Source of the DNA: Calliphora vicina
Lineage: Eukaryota > Arthropoda > Insecta > Diptera > Calliphoridae
DNA length: 64,000 bases
Assembly (NCBI RefSeq): GCF_958450345.1
Contig: NC_088784.1
Span: 62,357,247-62,421,246, forward strand
Direction of reading: 5' to 3'
Part shown: positions 46,433 through 56,649 of the stretch, piece after piece
How the letters are laid out: every line of letters starts with the position of its first letter
Numbering within the stretch: the first letter of the stretch is position 1
Notes under the pieces: model-generated
The model's database searches: none
Seen by the model: the letters and a program-made list of their open reading frames with translations, nothing else
What the model was told of the DNA's origin: nothing
Made by a program: the position numbers and the translations under genes

Positions 46433-47552
46433 AATTCCTTATTGTCGATTTCTTTACAATAATGTTTATTCATTTTATTTAAACTGAATGTTTTTTTCTT
46501 ACTTCAGTAGAGACACATAGAAAATTACAGCGCACATGTGATCATTGGGAATATTTATTTACATTATCTTACATGTATGTAGCTGAATTGTTGTGGTTTT
46601 TTTTTATTTTTACTTTGCTCCCACAATAATCTAGATATGAATGAATGTTTTATATACATACATATGTATGTATGTATATAAGGTTTTTGTTTTAATCATC
46701 TATTAATTTATAATTGGCACACGCTCTTATCCACCAGTTATAGTTGGTTGCTTACCTTCACTTTGTTGTGACGTCACACAGTGGCATATTTGCAAAAAAA
46801 AAAGTTTATGGAAAATATTTTTATTATGATTCAGTCAGACCACACAAACAGCCAGTCAATGAATAGACAGCTACAGATGGAAATAAAGTGAGAAAAATCA
46901 TGATTTATAATATGTATGTATGTGTAAATTGCATTATGGAATCTCCGTTTTATTATCAGATTTTGAAAATAACGTTTTTAGTGTTATGTAGACGGAATTG
47001 ATTGAACTCATAGAAGACTGCAGTTTAGTATCCACAAAATTTGAATAATCTTAATCTAAAGCTAAATTTGTATTGTGATTATTTCGTTTATTTAGAAATT
47101 TTTAAATTTGAATTAAAAAAAATCCAAAATGACTCAAATGAGTATGTGTCTACTAAATATGATAAAATCGGAAGACTCAAGGTCAATTTGTATTTACTTT
47201 ATCTTGATATATAGGTTTTTTCAATCTTTGTCAGATTTTCTTTCAACTTCACAACTATAGCTTTTGTTACAGGTAAATGTTTTAACGCGATATAATAAAT
47301 GTGATTAAAATTTTTAATAGATTGCGTACTTTTCACTTCTCATTTTAATAAGAGACATTTTTTGGAAAAACTTGAAGAACTAAAATTAGTAAATAGTTAC
47401 CGGGCGAAGCCGGGGCGGTCAGCTAGTTGACAATATAAATAAATTATCACAGAAAAAAATGTTTGAACCAACATGTATGAAAAATTAACGTCCGTCTATA
47501 TCAACAAATCGTCACTGTGCCCACAAAAATGGCATACAAATAAATAAAATTA
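46433..47552. other. Intergenic; ends in a Helitron-like 3' terminus
   Basis: A palindromic TATACATACATATGTATGTA microsatellite is at 46652-46680. At 47399-47426 the GC-rich hairpin CCGGGCGAAGCCGGGGCGG is followed by CAGCTAG then T, the 3' signature seen in many insect Helitrons (hairpin, CTAG, T). The 5' end (TC after A) could not be located. Confidence 0.4.
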
Positions 47553-48233
47553 AACAAGTAAGAGAGCTATATTCGACTGTGCCGAATCTTATATACCATT
47601 CACAAAATTATACTTCAAAATAAAATTTTTAAATATTTTTCCCAAAGTTGTTTTTTAATTTTTTAGAAAAAAAAAATTTAGAATTGTCTTTTTAATTTTT
47701 TTTTTTGGTTTTTTAAATTTTTTTTTAATATTTAGCGAAAACAAACTTTTGGTGAAAAAAATTCGGGTTAAAAAATATTTTTTCCGATTTTGTCCCATTG
47801 TAGGTCCAACTTACTATGGTCTTATATACGTATAGATATTGCAAAGGTCTTTGAAATATCTATCATTAGATATCCATATTATCTATATTAATGACTTAGT
47901 AATCCAGATATAGGTCAAAAATAGGTAAAAAATTTAGGTTGTCCTGGTTTTTTCCTTATATCTCAGCCACCGTGGACCGATTTTCTCGATTTTAAATAGC
48001 AACCGGCCGAAAGAATTCCGGAGATATCGATGTATGAATCGTGTATGTAAGTTATTTGAGGGCTTCGGAAAGTTGATTTCAACAGACAGACGGACATTGT
48101 TTAATCGACTCCGCAATCTATAATGATCCAGAATATACATATATACATTATAAGGTCGGTAAATTATATTTTGGAAATTACAAACGGAATGACAAACTTA
48201 TATATACCCTTCATAAGAAGGTGATGGGTATAA
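47553..48233 (-). repeat. Dispersed repeat, complete copy
   Basis: Begins AACAAGTAAGAGAGCTATAT TCGACTGTGCCGAATC and ends TACCCTTCATAAGAAGG TGATGGGTATA. About 680 bp. Same family and orientation as 48598-49239. Confidence 0.7.
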
Positions 48234-48597
48234 AAATACTCAATAATATAATATTATTACAATAACAATTTAAAATGAAAGACATGCTATTGTAAATTAT
48301 TCACCGCCTTTCCAATTTAATATTAAACAGTTTAATAAATTTTCCAAAATACTTTTTTTTTTGTATTGCATTCAAAACTTTCTCAGAAAAACAATTATTC
48401 CAAAAACTTAAATGTTCAAACAAAAAAATTTAGATTACTATACTTAATACATTCCCAGGAAACGTAATAGTCACTTTTGTATTAACCCAGATCAAGATCA
48501 CGGAAATTTTGTTAGCATTTTTCATTATTAGATAAAATAAATGTCAATGTGTATAATTTATTTCACATCATAAGTATAACTATGTATTTATGTATTT

Positions 48598-49239
48598 AAA
48601 ACAAGTAAGAGAGCTATATTCGGCTGTGCCGAATCTTAAATACCCTTCACCAAATCATACTTCAAAATACAAATTTTAAATATGTTTGGGTAAGCAAAAA
48701 AATTTTTTTTTCCAAAGTTGTTTTTATTAATTTTTTGGACAAATTTTTTTCGAATTGTTATTTAAATTTTTTTTTTTGTGAAAAAAAAATTCGGGTTAAA
48801 TAATATTTTTTTCAGATTTTGACCCATTGTAGGTCCAACTTACTATGGTTTTATACACGTCGTTGAAATATCTATCATTAGATATCAATATTGTCTATAT
48901 TAATGACTTAGTAATCCAGATATTGGTCAAAAATAGTTCAAAAATCTAAGTTGTGTTTTCCTCATATCTCTGCCATTCGTGAACCGATTTTGCTGATTTT
49001 AAATAGGAAATTTCTCGAAAGCATGTCTGATAGAATTATTGAAGATTTGGATCCCGAAGATATCTGGGGTCTTCAGAAAATTGATTTCAACAGACAGACG
49101 GACATGGCTTAATCGACTCCACTATCTATAAGCATCCAGAATATATATACTTTATAGGGTCGGAAAATTATATTGTGGAAATTACAAACGGAATGACAAA
49201 ATTATATATTATACCCTTCTCACAAAGGTGAAGGGTATA
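48598..49239 (-). repeat. Dispersed repeat, second complete copy
   Basis: Begins AAAACAAGTAAGAGAGCTAT and ends ACCCTTCTCACAAAGGTG AAGGGTATA. It shares TAGATATCAATATTGTCTAT and GATTTCAACAGACAGACGG with 47553-48233. A 365-bp spacer separates the two copies. Confidence 0.7.
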
Positions 49240-50005
49240 ACAAGTGCAGTTGGGCAAAACCGTTCACCACCTTGTGGTGGTTCAACGCATCTAATGTCGC
49301 GCATTTTGAGCACATTTTTCTGTAGAGCAAAAACGGTTGAATATATTGCAAATCTGATTTCACTAGTCGATTGTGCATCAAAAATTAATACATTTGATGT
49401 TTTTTGAATCCTTAAAAATAGTTCAAAAAACCCGCAACAGGTAGCGCAAATTTCATAAACAAAATAAAAAAAGTATTTTAGATTTTTTAAATATACAGGA
49501 TGAAAAGCCATTTTAAGCTTAGCAAAACTTCACCAATATTTCCTTTCTATCACTACACAGAAAAAATTATATTTCAATTCAAACATTTATCACATATTGA
49601 ACTGGTTTCAATTACTTCATAATTAAATCAAGTATTCATGTGCTCAAAACCAAAATTTTCTGATATTTTCTATTGAATTTTGAGTTTTGAATTTGATAAT
49701 TTTGACAATTGAATATAAAATTTTCGTTATTGGTTGAACTTTAAATACAAAAATTATTGAATAGATAATTTTCGTAATTGAAAACACAAAAAATAACAAA
49801 AATGTGTTTTCAATTACGAAAATTATCTATTCAATCATTTTTGTATTTAAAGTTCAACCAATAACGAAAATTTTATATTCAATTATCAAAATTATGAAAT
49901 TCAAAACTAAAAATTCAATAGAAAATATCAGAAAATTTTGGTTTTGAGCACATGAATACTTGATTCAATTATAAAATAATTGAAACTAGTTCAATATGTG
50001 ATATA

Positions 50006-51654
50006 CACATCTGCTCAAAATAATAGATACACCAAAATTTATTTATTAAAAACGAAAAAAAATAATGGTATATTGTAAAATTATAAAAAAAATTCAGTCG
50101 ATTTTTATTTATAGTTAAAAGGAGAGTAAAAAACAAAAACAAAATATTTCATAATTAATAATAAATATTATAAAGTAAATTAAATTTCTTAAATTTCGAA
50201 AAATTTGGTGCTCATAATAATAGATACATTTTTAAAAATTCTTATTAAACAAAAGCTAATAAATTTTATCTTAAAAAAATTAGTTTATTATTAAAGTAAA
50301 GCTAGTATCCAGTATATCCACCTTTGTTTTGTAAAACTTTCTCCACTCTTCTGGGCATACTGGATATCAAGTTCTGACACTTCTCCAATGGAATCTCGTA
50401 CCATATTTTTTGCGTTTTCTCCCATAAATCGTCTTTATTTTTGAAAACTTCCTTCGAAAGCCTTATCTTTAATTCACTCCACAAGTTTTCTATTGGGTTT
50501 AAATCAGGGGATTGGCTGGGCCAGCTTAAAACACGTACGTTATTCTCCAAGAACCAGTTTTTAACTAATCTTGAACTATGTTTTGGGTCGTTGTCCTGCT
50601 GGAATGTCCATATTAATGGCATATTTTCCGATGCATATGGAAGCATTACGTTTTCCAATATGTCTCTATACCCACTAGCATTCATGGTATCTTCTATTCG
50701 GAATATCGGACCAACACCATTCCATGAAAAGCAACCCCAAACCATTATGTTTCCCCCGCCATGTTTTACCGTCTTTTTTGTAAATTTAACGTGGAATTCT
50801 TTTCCTTTTGGTCGGCGTACATTTCTTTGGCAGTCGTTTCCAAACAAATTTATTTTTGTTTCGTCGCTCCATAAAATATTTCTCCATTTTTTTTCGCCTT
50901 CACACCCGGACCATTGTAAGTGCTCTTTAGCAAATTCTAATCTTGTCTTGATATTTTTTTGGCGCATTAGTGGCACTTTTCTGGCAATTCTTCCCGGCAA
51001 TTTAGCTTGTAAAAGACGACGACGAACTGTTTGTGGACTGATTTCGTTACATAGCTCCGCAGAAATAGCTTTCGATGATATGAAAGGGTCTTTTTTAACC
51101 ATAAGGACGATCCGCCTATCTGTTTCTGGACTGGTTTTCTTTGGTCTACCGCGAGTTTCTCTTTTTTGTTTTTTAGATAAAGCATTTTGGACAAAATGTA
51201 AAGATCTTCCTATGCTCTTTGCTATTTCCCGTAATGATTTTCCTTGATTTCTCATCGTTTGAACAATTTTTTTCTCATCTTCGGTACAATGATGATTTCG
51301 TCCCATTTTCTTCAAAAGAGTCCTATTTTTTATAAAATTGTTGCTAAAATTTAAATTATACTTACTGTTTCACGTAAATAGGAAATAGCTCAAAAAAAAA
51401 ATTGTATATAAACAAATTACAAATTACTGATGTGTATCTATTTTTATGAGCAAATAATTTTTTGTAATTCAAATAAATTCGTTTTTAAAAATCAACATGA
51501 AAGCAAATAGTTGCCAGATTTTTGACTGACATGACATTGCCAGATAGAAATTTTAATAATATGATGTATTCTTAACGCTTGCGAGGAAATTTTCAATGTT
51601 ACCGCCATTTAAATTTTTTCCAATTAGGTGTATCTATTATTTTGAGCAGATGTG
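50006..51654 (-). mobile_element. Complete Tc1-like transposon with IR/DR ends (DD34E)
   Basis: 1,649 bp with perfect 28-bp terminal repeats starting CACATCTGCTCAAAATAATA (50006-50033 and 51627-51654), flanked by TA (50004-50005, 51655-51656). Related inner copies lie at 50209-50233 (GTGCTCATAATAATAGATAC) and, inverted, near 51431-51456 (TGTGTATCTATTTTTATGAG). This is the two-site IR/DR arrangement of some Tc1 families. The transposase frame is intact. Confidence 0.93.
50302..51306 (-). CDS. Tc1-like transposase, DD34E, intact
   Basis: 334 residues from the ATG at 51306 (MGRNHHCTED); three earlier codons in the frame lack an ATG. The protein would bind the paired repeat sites and cut and paste the element. 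Paired-like DNA-binding region: a first helix-turn-helix (about residues 8-45, GKSLREIAKSIGRSLHFVQN), a GRPKK AT-hook-like word (53-57) and a second helix-turn-helix (about 62-105). The catalytic residues are D148 in WSDETKINLFG, D238 in QQDNDPKHSS and E273 in SPDLNPIENLW, with 34 residues between the last two. The KHGGGNIMVWG family word is present. No stop or frameshift is seen. Length matches active Bari/Paris-type transposases (about 340). Confidence 0.95.
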   Translation of the reverse strand: MGRNHHCTEDEKKIVQTMRNQGKSLREIAKSIGRSLHFVQNALSKKQKRETRGRPKKTSPETDRRIVLMVKKDPFISSKAISAELCNEISPQTVRRRLLQAKLPGRIARKVPLMRQKNIKTRLEFAKEHLQWSGCEGEKKWRNILWSDETKINLFGNDCQRNVRRPKGKEFHVKFTKKTVKHGGGNIMVWGCFSWNGVGPIFRIEDTMNASGYRDILENVMLPYASENMPLIWTFQQDNDPKHSSRLVKNWFLENNVRVLSWPSQSPDLNPIENLWSELKIRLSKEVFKNKDDLWEKTQKIWYEIPLEKCQNLISSMPRRVEKVLQNKGGYTGY

Positions 51655-51696
51655 TATATTTGAATTGAAACGGTTTAAGAAATAGTTTTTTCTGTG

Positions 51697-51940
51697 TAAC
51701 CATTAAAAAGTTATGTGGCTTTAAAAATGTTTTGTTAAGGCAAGCTAATTTCTAAACTTTTTTTTACCAAATATTAATTTCTTGTTAAATAAATAACTTT
51801 GAAGCCACATAACTTTTTAATGGTCTTGTAGTTCAACCATACAATTCATAGAGTACGCTATTGAATATTTAAATTGGAAGTTATGGAAAATGTCAAAAAT
51901 TGTATCGATTTAAAATGCGACAAAATGCAAAGTCCCAAGT
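51697..51940. other. Short intergenic stretch, no gene seen
   Basis: CCATTAAAAAGTTATGTGGC (51700) and its inverse AGCCACATAACTTTTTAATG (51803) form a short inverted repeat about 120 bp across, possibly another small hairpin element. Confidence 0.45.
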
Positions 51941-52138
51941 CATAGAGAAATATATGTACATAGAACGGAAACTCTCCTGTCAAAGACTTAACTCAGTTGT
52001 CAAAACCTAAGCGGTGAGAATGTATTAGTAAATAAAACTATGTGAAAACAAAAACAACGCTCGTATGTTTTCGTATTATTTTGAGTAAAATTTTGGTTTG
52101 AGTTTTATTCTAGTTACCGCTCTTGTTGTTTCTCTATG
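51941..52138. mobile_element. CATAGAGAAA MITE, 198 bp
   Basis: Inverted ends CATAGAGAAA and TTTCTCTATG. The inside matches 26588-26745 in reverse (GCGGTGAGAATGTATTAGTA, CTATGTGAAAACAAAAACAA). It also resembles 3740-3850. Confidence 0.7.
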
Positions 52139-52154
52139 CCCCAAATAAGCATTC

Positions 52155-52340
52155 ATAGGGTGACATAGAGGCGAGTAATTGTCAAAAACCTATATCTGTT
52201 GTCAAAAACCTAACTCTTGCAACAACAAAGTACATGCTAGTCAATGTATTTTGTTGTTGTATCAGACATATGATTTGTTTTATTTTTGTTTTACAAAACG
52301 CATTATTCAGAAGCGATTTCTCTCTCCCAGCCTAAAACTT
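52155..52340 (+). repeat. Fragment of the ACATAGAG MITE family
   Basis: Contains GACATAGAGGCGAGTAATTG, two copies of TGTCAAAAACCTA and TACATGCTAGTCAATGTATT, the last shared with 13952-14054. Confidence 0.55.
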
Positions 52341-52483
52341 ATTAAATAACATAAAGACTTATTTCGTAGAGAAAATATTATAAGTTAACAAAAAAATATA
52401 GGTTTGTTTTGATGGAATTGGTAATGTTGTATTTATCGATGGTAAGAATATCGTTACTCCTAAATGAACCCAGACCTGAATCC

Positions 52484-53046
52484 CACCATAGTGGGGAGGT
52501 TATATTGGTTTAGTGCTGATTTTTGTAACGTCTAAAAATATTAATCTAACACCACCTTAAAGTACACCAATCGATCAGAATCACATGTAAAACTTGTGCG
52601 CAAAGTACATGTATTTGGTACATATAATTTGTTCGGCCCAAGGACAAAGCGTATTGAAACTGGCCGAAATCATTATTTTACCTAACCCCTATACAAATGT
52701 CCTCCCGAAATTAAACTTAATCGATCATAAATGTTTAAAAGGTATCTCGCTCCAGATAACTTTTATATACACGGAATTCATGTCACCAAATTTTATTATG
52801 ATCGGAAATCACTTTAACGTGCATATGTGTCCTAAAAATGTTGGTATGCACATACATTTTAACATAAATAACTAATTTCATGGTGATCGGTCCATAATTG
52901 GTCATAGCTACCATTTCAGGGCTACTTCCGAAAATAACTCATGGATATAAATTATTGAAATTTTTATAGAAAAATATTTTTGCTTATTTACTTAGTGCAG
53001 GGTATTAAATGGTCGGGCTTGACCGACCATACTTTCTTACTTGTTT
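52484..53046 (+). repeat. Dispersed repeat, GGGCTTGACCGACC family, near-complete copy
   Basis: Begins CCCACCATAGTGGGGAGG, has TTTGTAACGTCTAAAAATAT, and ends GGTCGGGCTTGACCGACCAT then CTTACTTGTTTT. Compare 63728-64000 for the left half and 35300-35935 for the right half. Confidence 0.65.
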
Positions 53047-56000
53047 TTCTCTCGAAAATGTTTTATTAATTTCTTAACACATGGAGCTTTACAATCGCTC
53101 ATTATAAGGACTAAATTATTTCTAATTATAATTGGAAAATGTATTAACAAAAAATATATAAATCACAAGAAAAAATTAAATTCCAAAAATACACTGGAAT
53201 TTTAAAAATGCAAAATACAACTAAACCAAAGTTACAACTTTTTGGGGTTTCCCATTTTTTATAAAAAAAGAAATTATATTTACCAGTTTTTATAATTTTA
53301 TGCAAATTCCTCCTAAAAATGCGCAAGCAATATAAGTTTGCGATACACTATATATTTGTTTGCTTAATGATAGTGTAGGGTATTATAAGTACATAAATAT
53401 AATATAATAAACATTTCTTTTACTCAACAACAAAAAAGCATAGAAAAACCCCAAAGTGAAGGTGTTCCCATTTTTAGATCAATAGCACAGCATATGATCC
53501 GTTCCCTCCTCTATTATTAATTGCAAATGACTTAATTATTTGTGTGTATTGCGAAAAGAGCACAACAAGTTCGAAGAGATTCAATTTATTTTAGTTTTGT
53601 TTTTAACGGTTGGTGGCGGTATACCGCGGTAGCCACTTATTCAGTCGGTTGTTAACTGAATGAGTCATTTTGATTGACTGCGACAATCATGCTTGTGTTG
53701 TTGTTGGTCAATGTTGTTCGGCACTTGATCCCACAGTGATCTTAATGTTTGTGTACATGCGTTTATGTGTATTCACAATGACTTGGCAAATTTTTATTTA
53801 TGTCATTGTATGTTGATCGATATTTATACATACATACATATGTATAGAAATTCATTCATACAAAACATCTGAACCGGCAAATGTATTGGGTTGGAGTAAA
53901 AATTATATATTTAACTCACTCACAATAAGAATCTACATATATTGAGAATAATGTAAATAGTGGAACCGCTATTTTTTTCAACAAGCCACTCCGCCGACGA
54001 ATTACTCGGCTGGTTGGCGGCTCAATTGCTAGCCGATTCTCATTTTTTCTATCGTATTTTATTTAATATTAAGTTACAAATTTATTATTCAATTAATACT
54101 AACGAAAATCGGTATTATATACATATATGGATTTATCTTGTTTTAACTGTTTTGTGTGAAGCTTAATTAAGATATACATATAAAATCTGAACACATCTAT
54201 TATTGTCAGGAACCGTAACAGGTATTACTTTTTTCATAAAAGTCATACTTACTTTTTTTCCAAAAGAAATAACTCGTATTTTGATTTATTTGTTTTGTAA
54301 TTAATTTTTAATAAATAAAAATATTTTTATTTAAAGTAGCGTATTTGGGTATTTATAAAAAGTAGGAGACAAACTGACATGAAAATATCTTATAAATTGC
54401 TTAAAAAGCTAATTTTATATTGTTTGAATTCGGCTAAGCTGAATTTTTTTTCAGCCGGTATAAAACTCGGCGTAGAGCCGGCTAGCCGCCGAAAATTGTT
54501 GCTCATAAGCCCCCGCCGAACTTTTTAAATCGGCTGCTTCTCTGCCGTGTACACGTAACTAAAGTATACTACTAATGGGCACATTTTGATGCCAAATACT
54601 TTTTATGACAAAATTCCAATTTGACCTAGCATGTAAAAATTTGATCGATTTTGATCAAGGCTTCTGTGCATACTACTTTCGATCATGATCATAATATTGT
54701 TTTATTTAAATTGAACGCGAGTAAAAAATATTGTTCTATTATTTAAGTAGCAGATATGGCTAGAATTATTTCACGAAATTATAAAATAATTGCATCACTT
54801 TTTCAGGAAATTATGAAATAACTTTTTCTCTAACACAATAAGTATTCGCTTTTTTGTCGAAATACAAATAACATGTTCATAAACATATCACAACACTAAT
54901 ATTAACATGTCTATCTTTCATGAATTGTTAATTTTTTCAAAAACGTTTGCCTCTTTGCGAATGACGTTGTTGATCTAAAAATAAACCCAAAATATAAAAA
55001 AATATACTCGTATTTAATCAAAGTTGTAAATCAAAAATTCAACCCAGACTCACACTTCTGAACTACATAATTATATTTTTAATATTCTTTTAATTATGTG
55101 TTTTGGTTTTTGCATAATTTAAAAAAAAAAACAGTTGGCTCATTTGATCGGTACTTTTTCATTTCCTATTAAATTCACACATTTTTGTCTCTGATGTCAA
55201 AATTTCTATTTGATCCGTACGAGTCTGCAGACTGGCACGGCACCTAAAAAACGAGCATGTTTAAATGTACGTAAAAAATTTCAACAATATTATTTATTAT
55301 AATCCATTGGATTTTAAAGTTTCTTGGAACTTTAAACAATTTATTTTTTTTTTCATTCGCTTGTGTGTGTTTTTTATGGTTCTTCTAACACTTGACAACG
55401 AAATTTAGTGTTTAAATGCCGAAAAAACGAATTCTTTGATCCGTAAAAATATATAAATTATTAATTATTAACGCGTGTTTTCTTCTATTCGTCTTCGCAA
55501 AATGACCTTTCTTTCCAGTTTCGTGTAAAGTTATTCAAGTGTTTGTATTATTGTTGTATGTCGTATTTGACAATTGGGGGTTTTCATCATTTTTAAAAAT
55601 AGTTTATTCTGTGATTCAGAATATTACTATTTCATGATATTTTAACAGTGAATTAAAAGTTTTTTGAAAATTGTGTACATCAGTTAAACATAAAAAAGTA
55701 TGAAAGTATATTAACCCTACACCGCGTATATGATCAAAAAGAGTTTTCTTTAGAAATTTATTTTTTTTTCGCACAAATTTGGCGAACGGGCACAAATGTT
55801 ATAGCGATTTTAAATGGTGGTTTATGCCATTTCACCGATTTTACATGTTTTGTGTTTTTGCTCATATCTTCTATATTAGAGTTTTTCTTTTCACGCACTT
55901 TTTCATTTTCCGGGAAATCGGGATTCGTTTTGAAAATTCCCGGGAATTCCTGCCTAAAACAAATTTTTCAATTTTAAGAATGTAGACTTCGTTAAAAATC

Positions 56001-56361
56001 TAAAAATTGTCTTTGGTTTCAAAATATAATAGGATACAAATAAAAAACTCCAATAAAATGTTAATATAAAGAGATAAACTGACTCGATTTCTAATTTTGG
56101 CTATATACAAACATATCACTATTTGTCATTTGTATCGGAATGGTTTCAATATCCATTAGATTTTGTTCTACCTTCGTTAGATACCAATTAATTATGTTAA
56201 TTCGCAAAAAATAAATATTTTTTTTAATTTTGAGTTGGTAATGTTTTGCGTATTAAATTAAATATTAAGTAAAGATGTTAATTAAAACTTGAAGAACACC
56301 CAATAATATTAAACAAAATTCAATTTTTATTTCCCGTCCCGGGAATTCCAGTGAAAATCTT
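53047..56361. other. Intergenic, no gene supported
   Basis: AT-rich. At 53985-54040 and 54430-54540 clusters of GGCTAGCCG, GGCGGCT and CGCCGAA words face each other and look like arms of a decayed inverted-repeat element related in texture to 540-760. TACATACATACATATGTA repeats lie near 53828. The short frames here are not supported. Confidence 0.4.
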
Positions 56362-56455
56362 TATTCTTTTAATATATATAAAAATGAAATGATCCATGTA
56401 TGTAATCGCATCACGGGAGAACGGCTGGAGCGATTCGTGAGAATGGTATATACTA
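56362..56455 (+). repeat. Helitron-like 5' end fragment
   Basis: TCTTTTAATATATATAAAAA followed by TGAAATGATCCATGTATG and CACGGGAGAACGGCTGGAGC resembles 5' ends of insect Helitron-type elements as I remember them. No matching 3' end close by. Confidence 0.35.
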
Positions 56456-56647
56456 GGGTGATCGGCCCGGTTTTTAATAATCGGTAATAACAGTTTTTTT
56501 TTGGTTAATTCGACTTCGTTTTTTTTTGAAAAGCTCACATTTCGAATATCGAAGAAACCGGGTTTTTTCCTCGAATAGCCGGTTTTTTCTAAAAGTGTTT
56601 TTTATGAGTTTTATTGCATTAAACACTATAACTTTAAAAAAATCGAT
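56456..56647. repeat. CCGGTTTTT-rich repeat block next to the LINE
   Basis: Begins TAGGGTGATCGGCCCGG (56454) and contains AAACCGGGTTTTTTCC and AGCCGGTTTTTTC. It resembles the TAGGGTATTCAAT / TAGAGTATCC elements at 34362 and 2236. The LINE inserted close to or in it; the other end was not found after 61101. Confidence 0.45.
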
Positions 56648-56649
56648 AT

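Larger units (their letters stand above)
49556..51696. mobile_element. Hairpin MITE interrupted by a Tc1-like element
   Basis: Without the insert this is a near-perfect palindrome of about 490 bp centred near 49795. The ends are CACAGAAAAAA (49556) and TTTTTTCTGTG (51696), flanked by TA on both sides (49554-49555, 51697-51698). The arms share CACATATTGAACT, ATTTTCTGATATTTTCTATT and ATAACGAAAATTTTATATTC. The Tc1-like element inserted at a TA about 60 bases from the right end. TA duplication suggests Tc1/mariner-type mobilisation of the MITE itself. Confidence 0.85.

Noticed and set aside
46652..46680. Palindromic TATACATACATATGTATGTA run as a regulatory site
   Set aside because: This is a common microsatellite type in flies.
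47934..48140. 68-codon minus-strand frame
   Set aside because: It falls in a dispersed repeat whose other copies are not open.
50441..51247. Long plus-strand open frame of 268 codons
   Set aside because: It lies wholly antisense to the Tc1-like transposase and has no family features; it is a shadow of the real gene.
53960..54166. 68-codon frame with MEPLFFSTSHSADELLGW
   Set aside because: It lies in a GGCTAGCCG-rich inverted-repeat block, and I see no homologue or splice support.
55503..55530. ATG followed by a possible donor (MTFLSSFR then GTAAAG)
   Set aside because: Only eight codons, with no following exon found; too weak to report as a gene.
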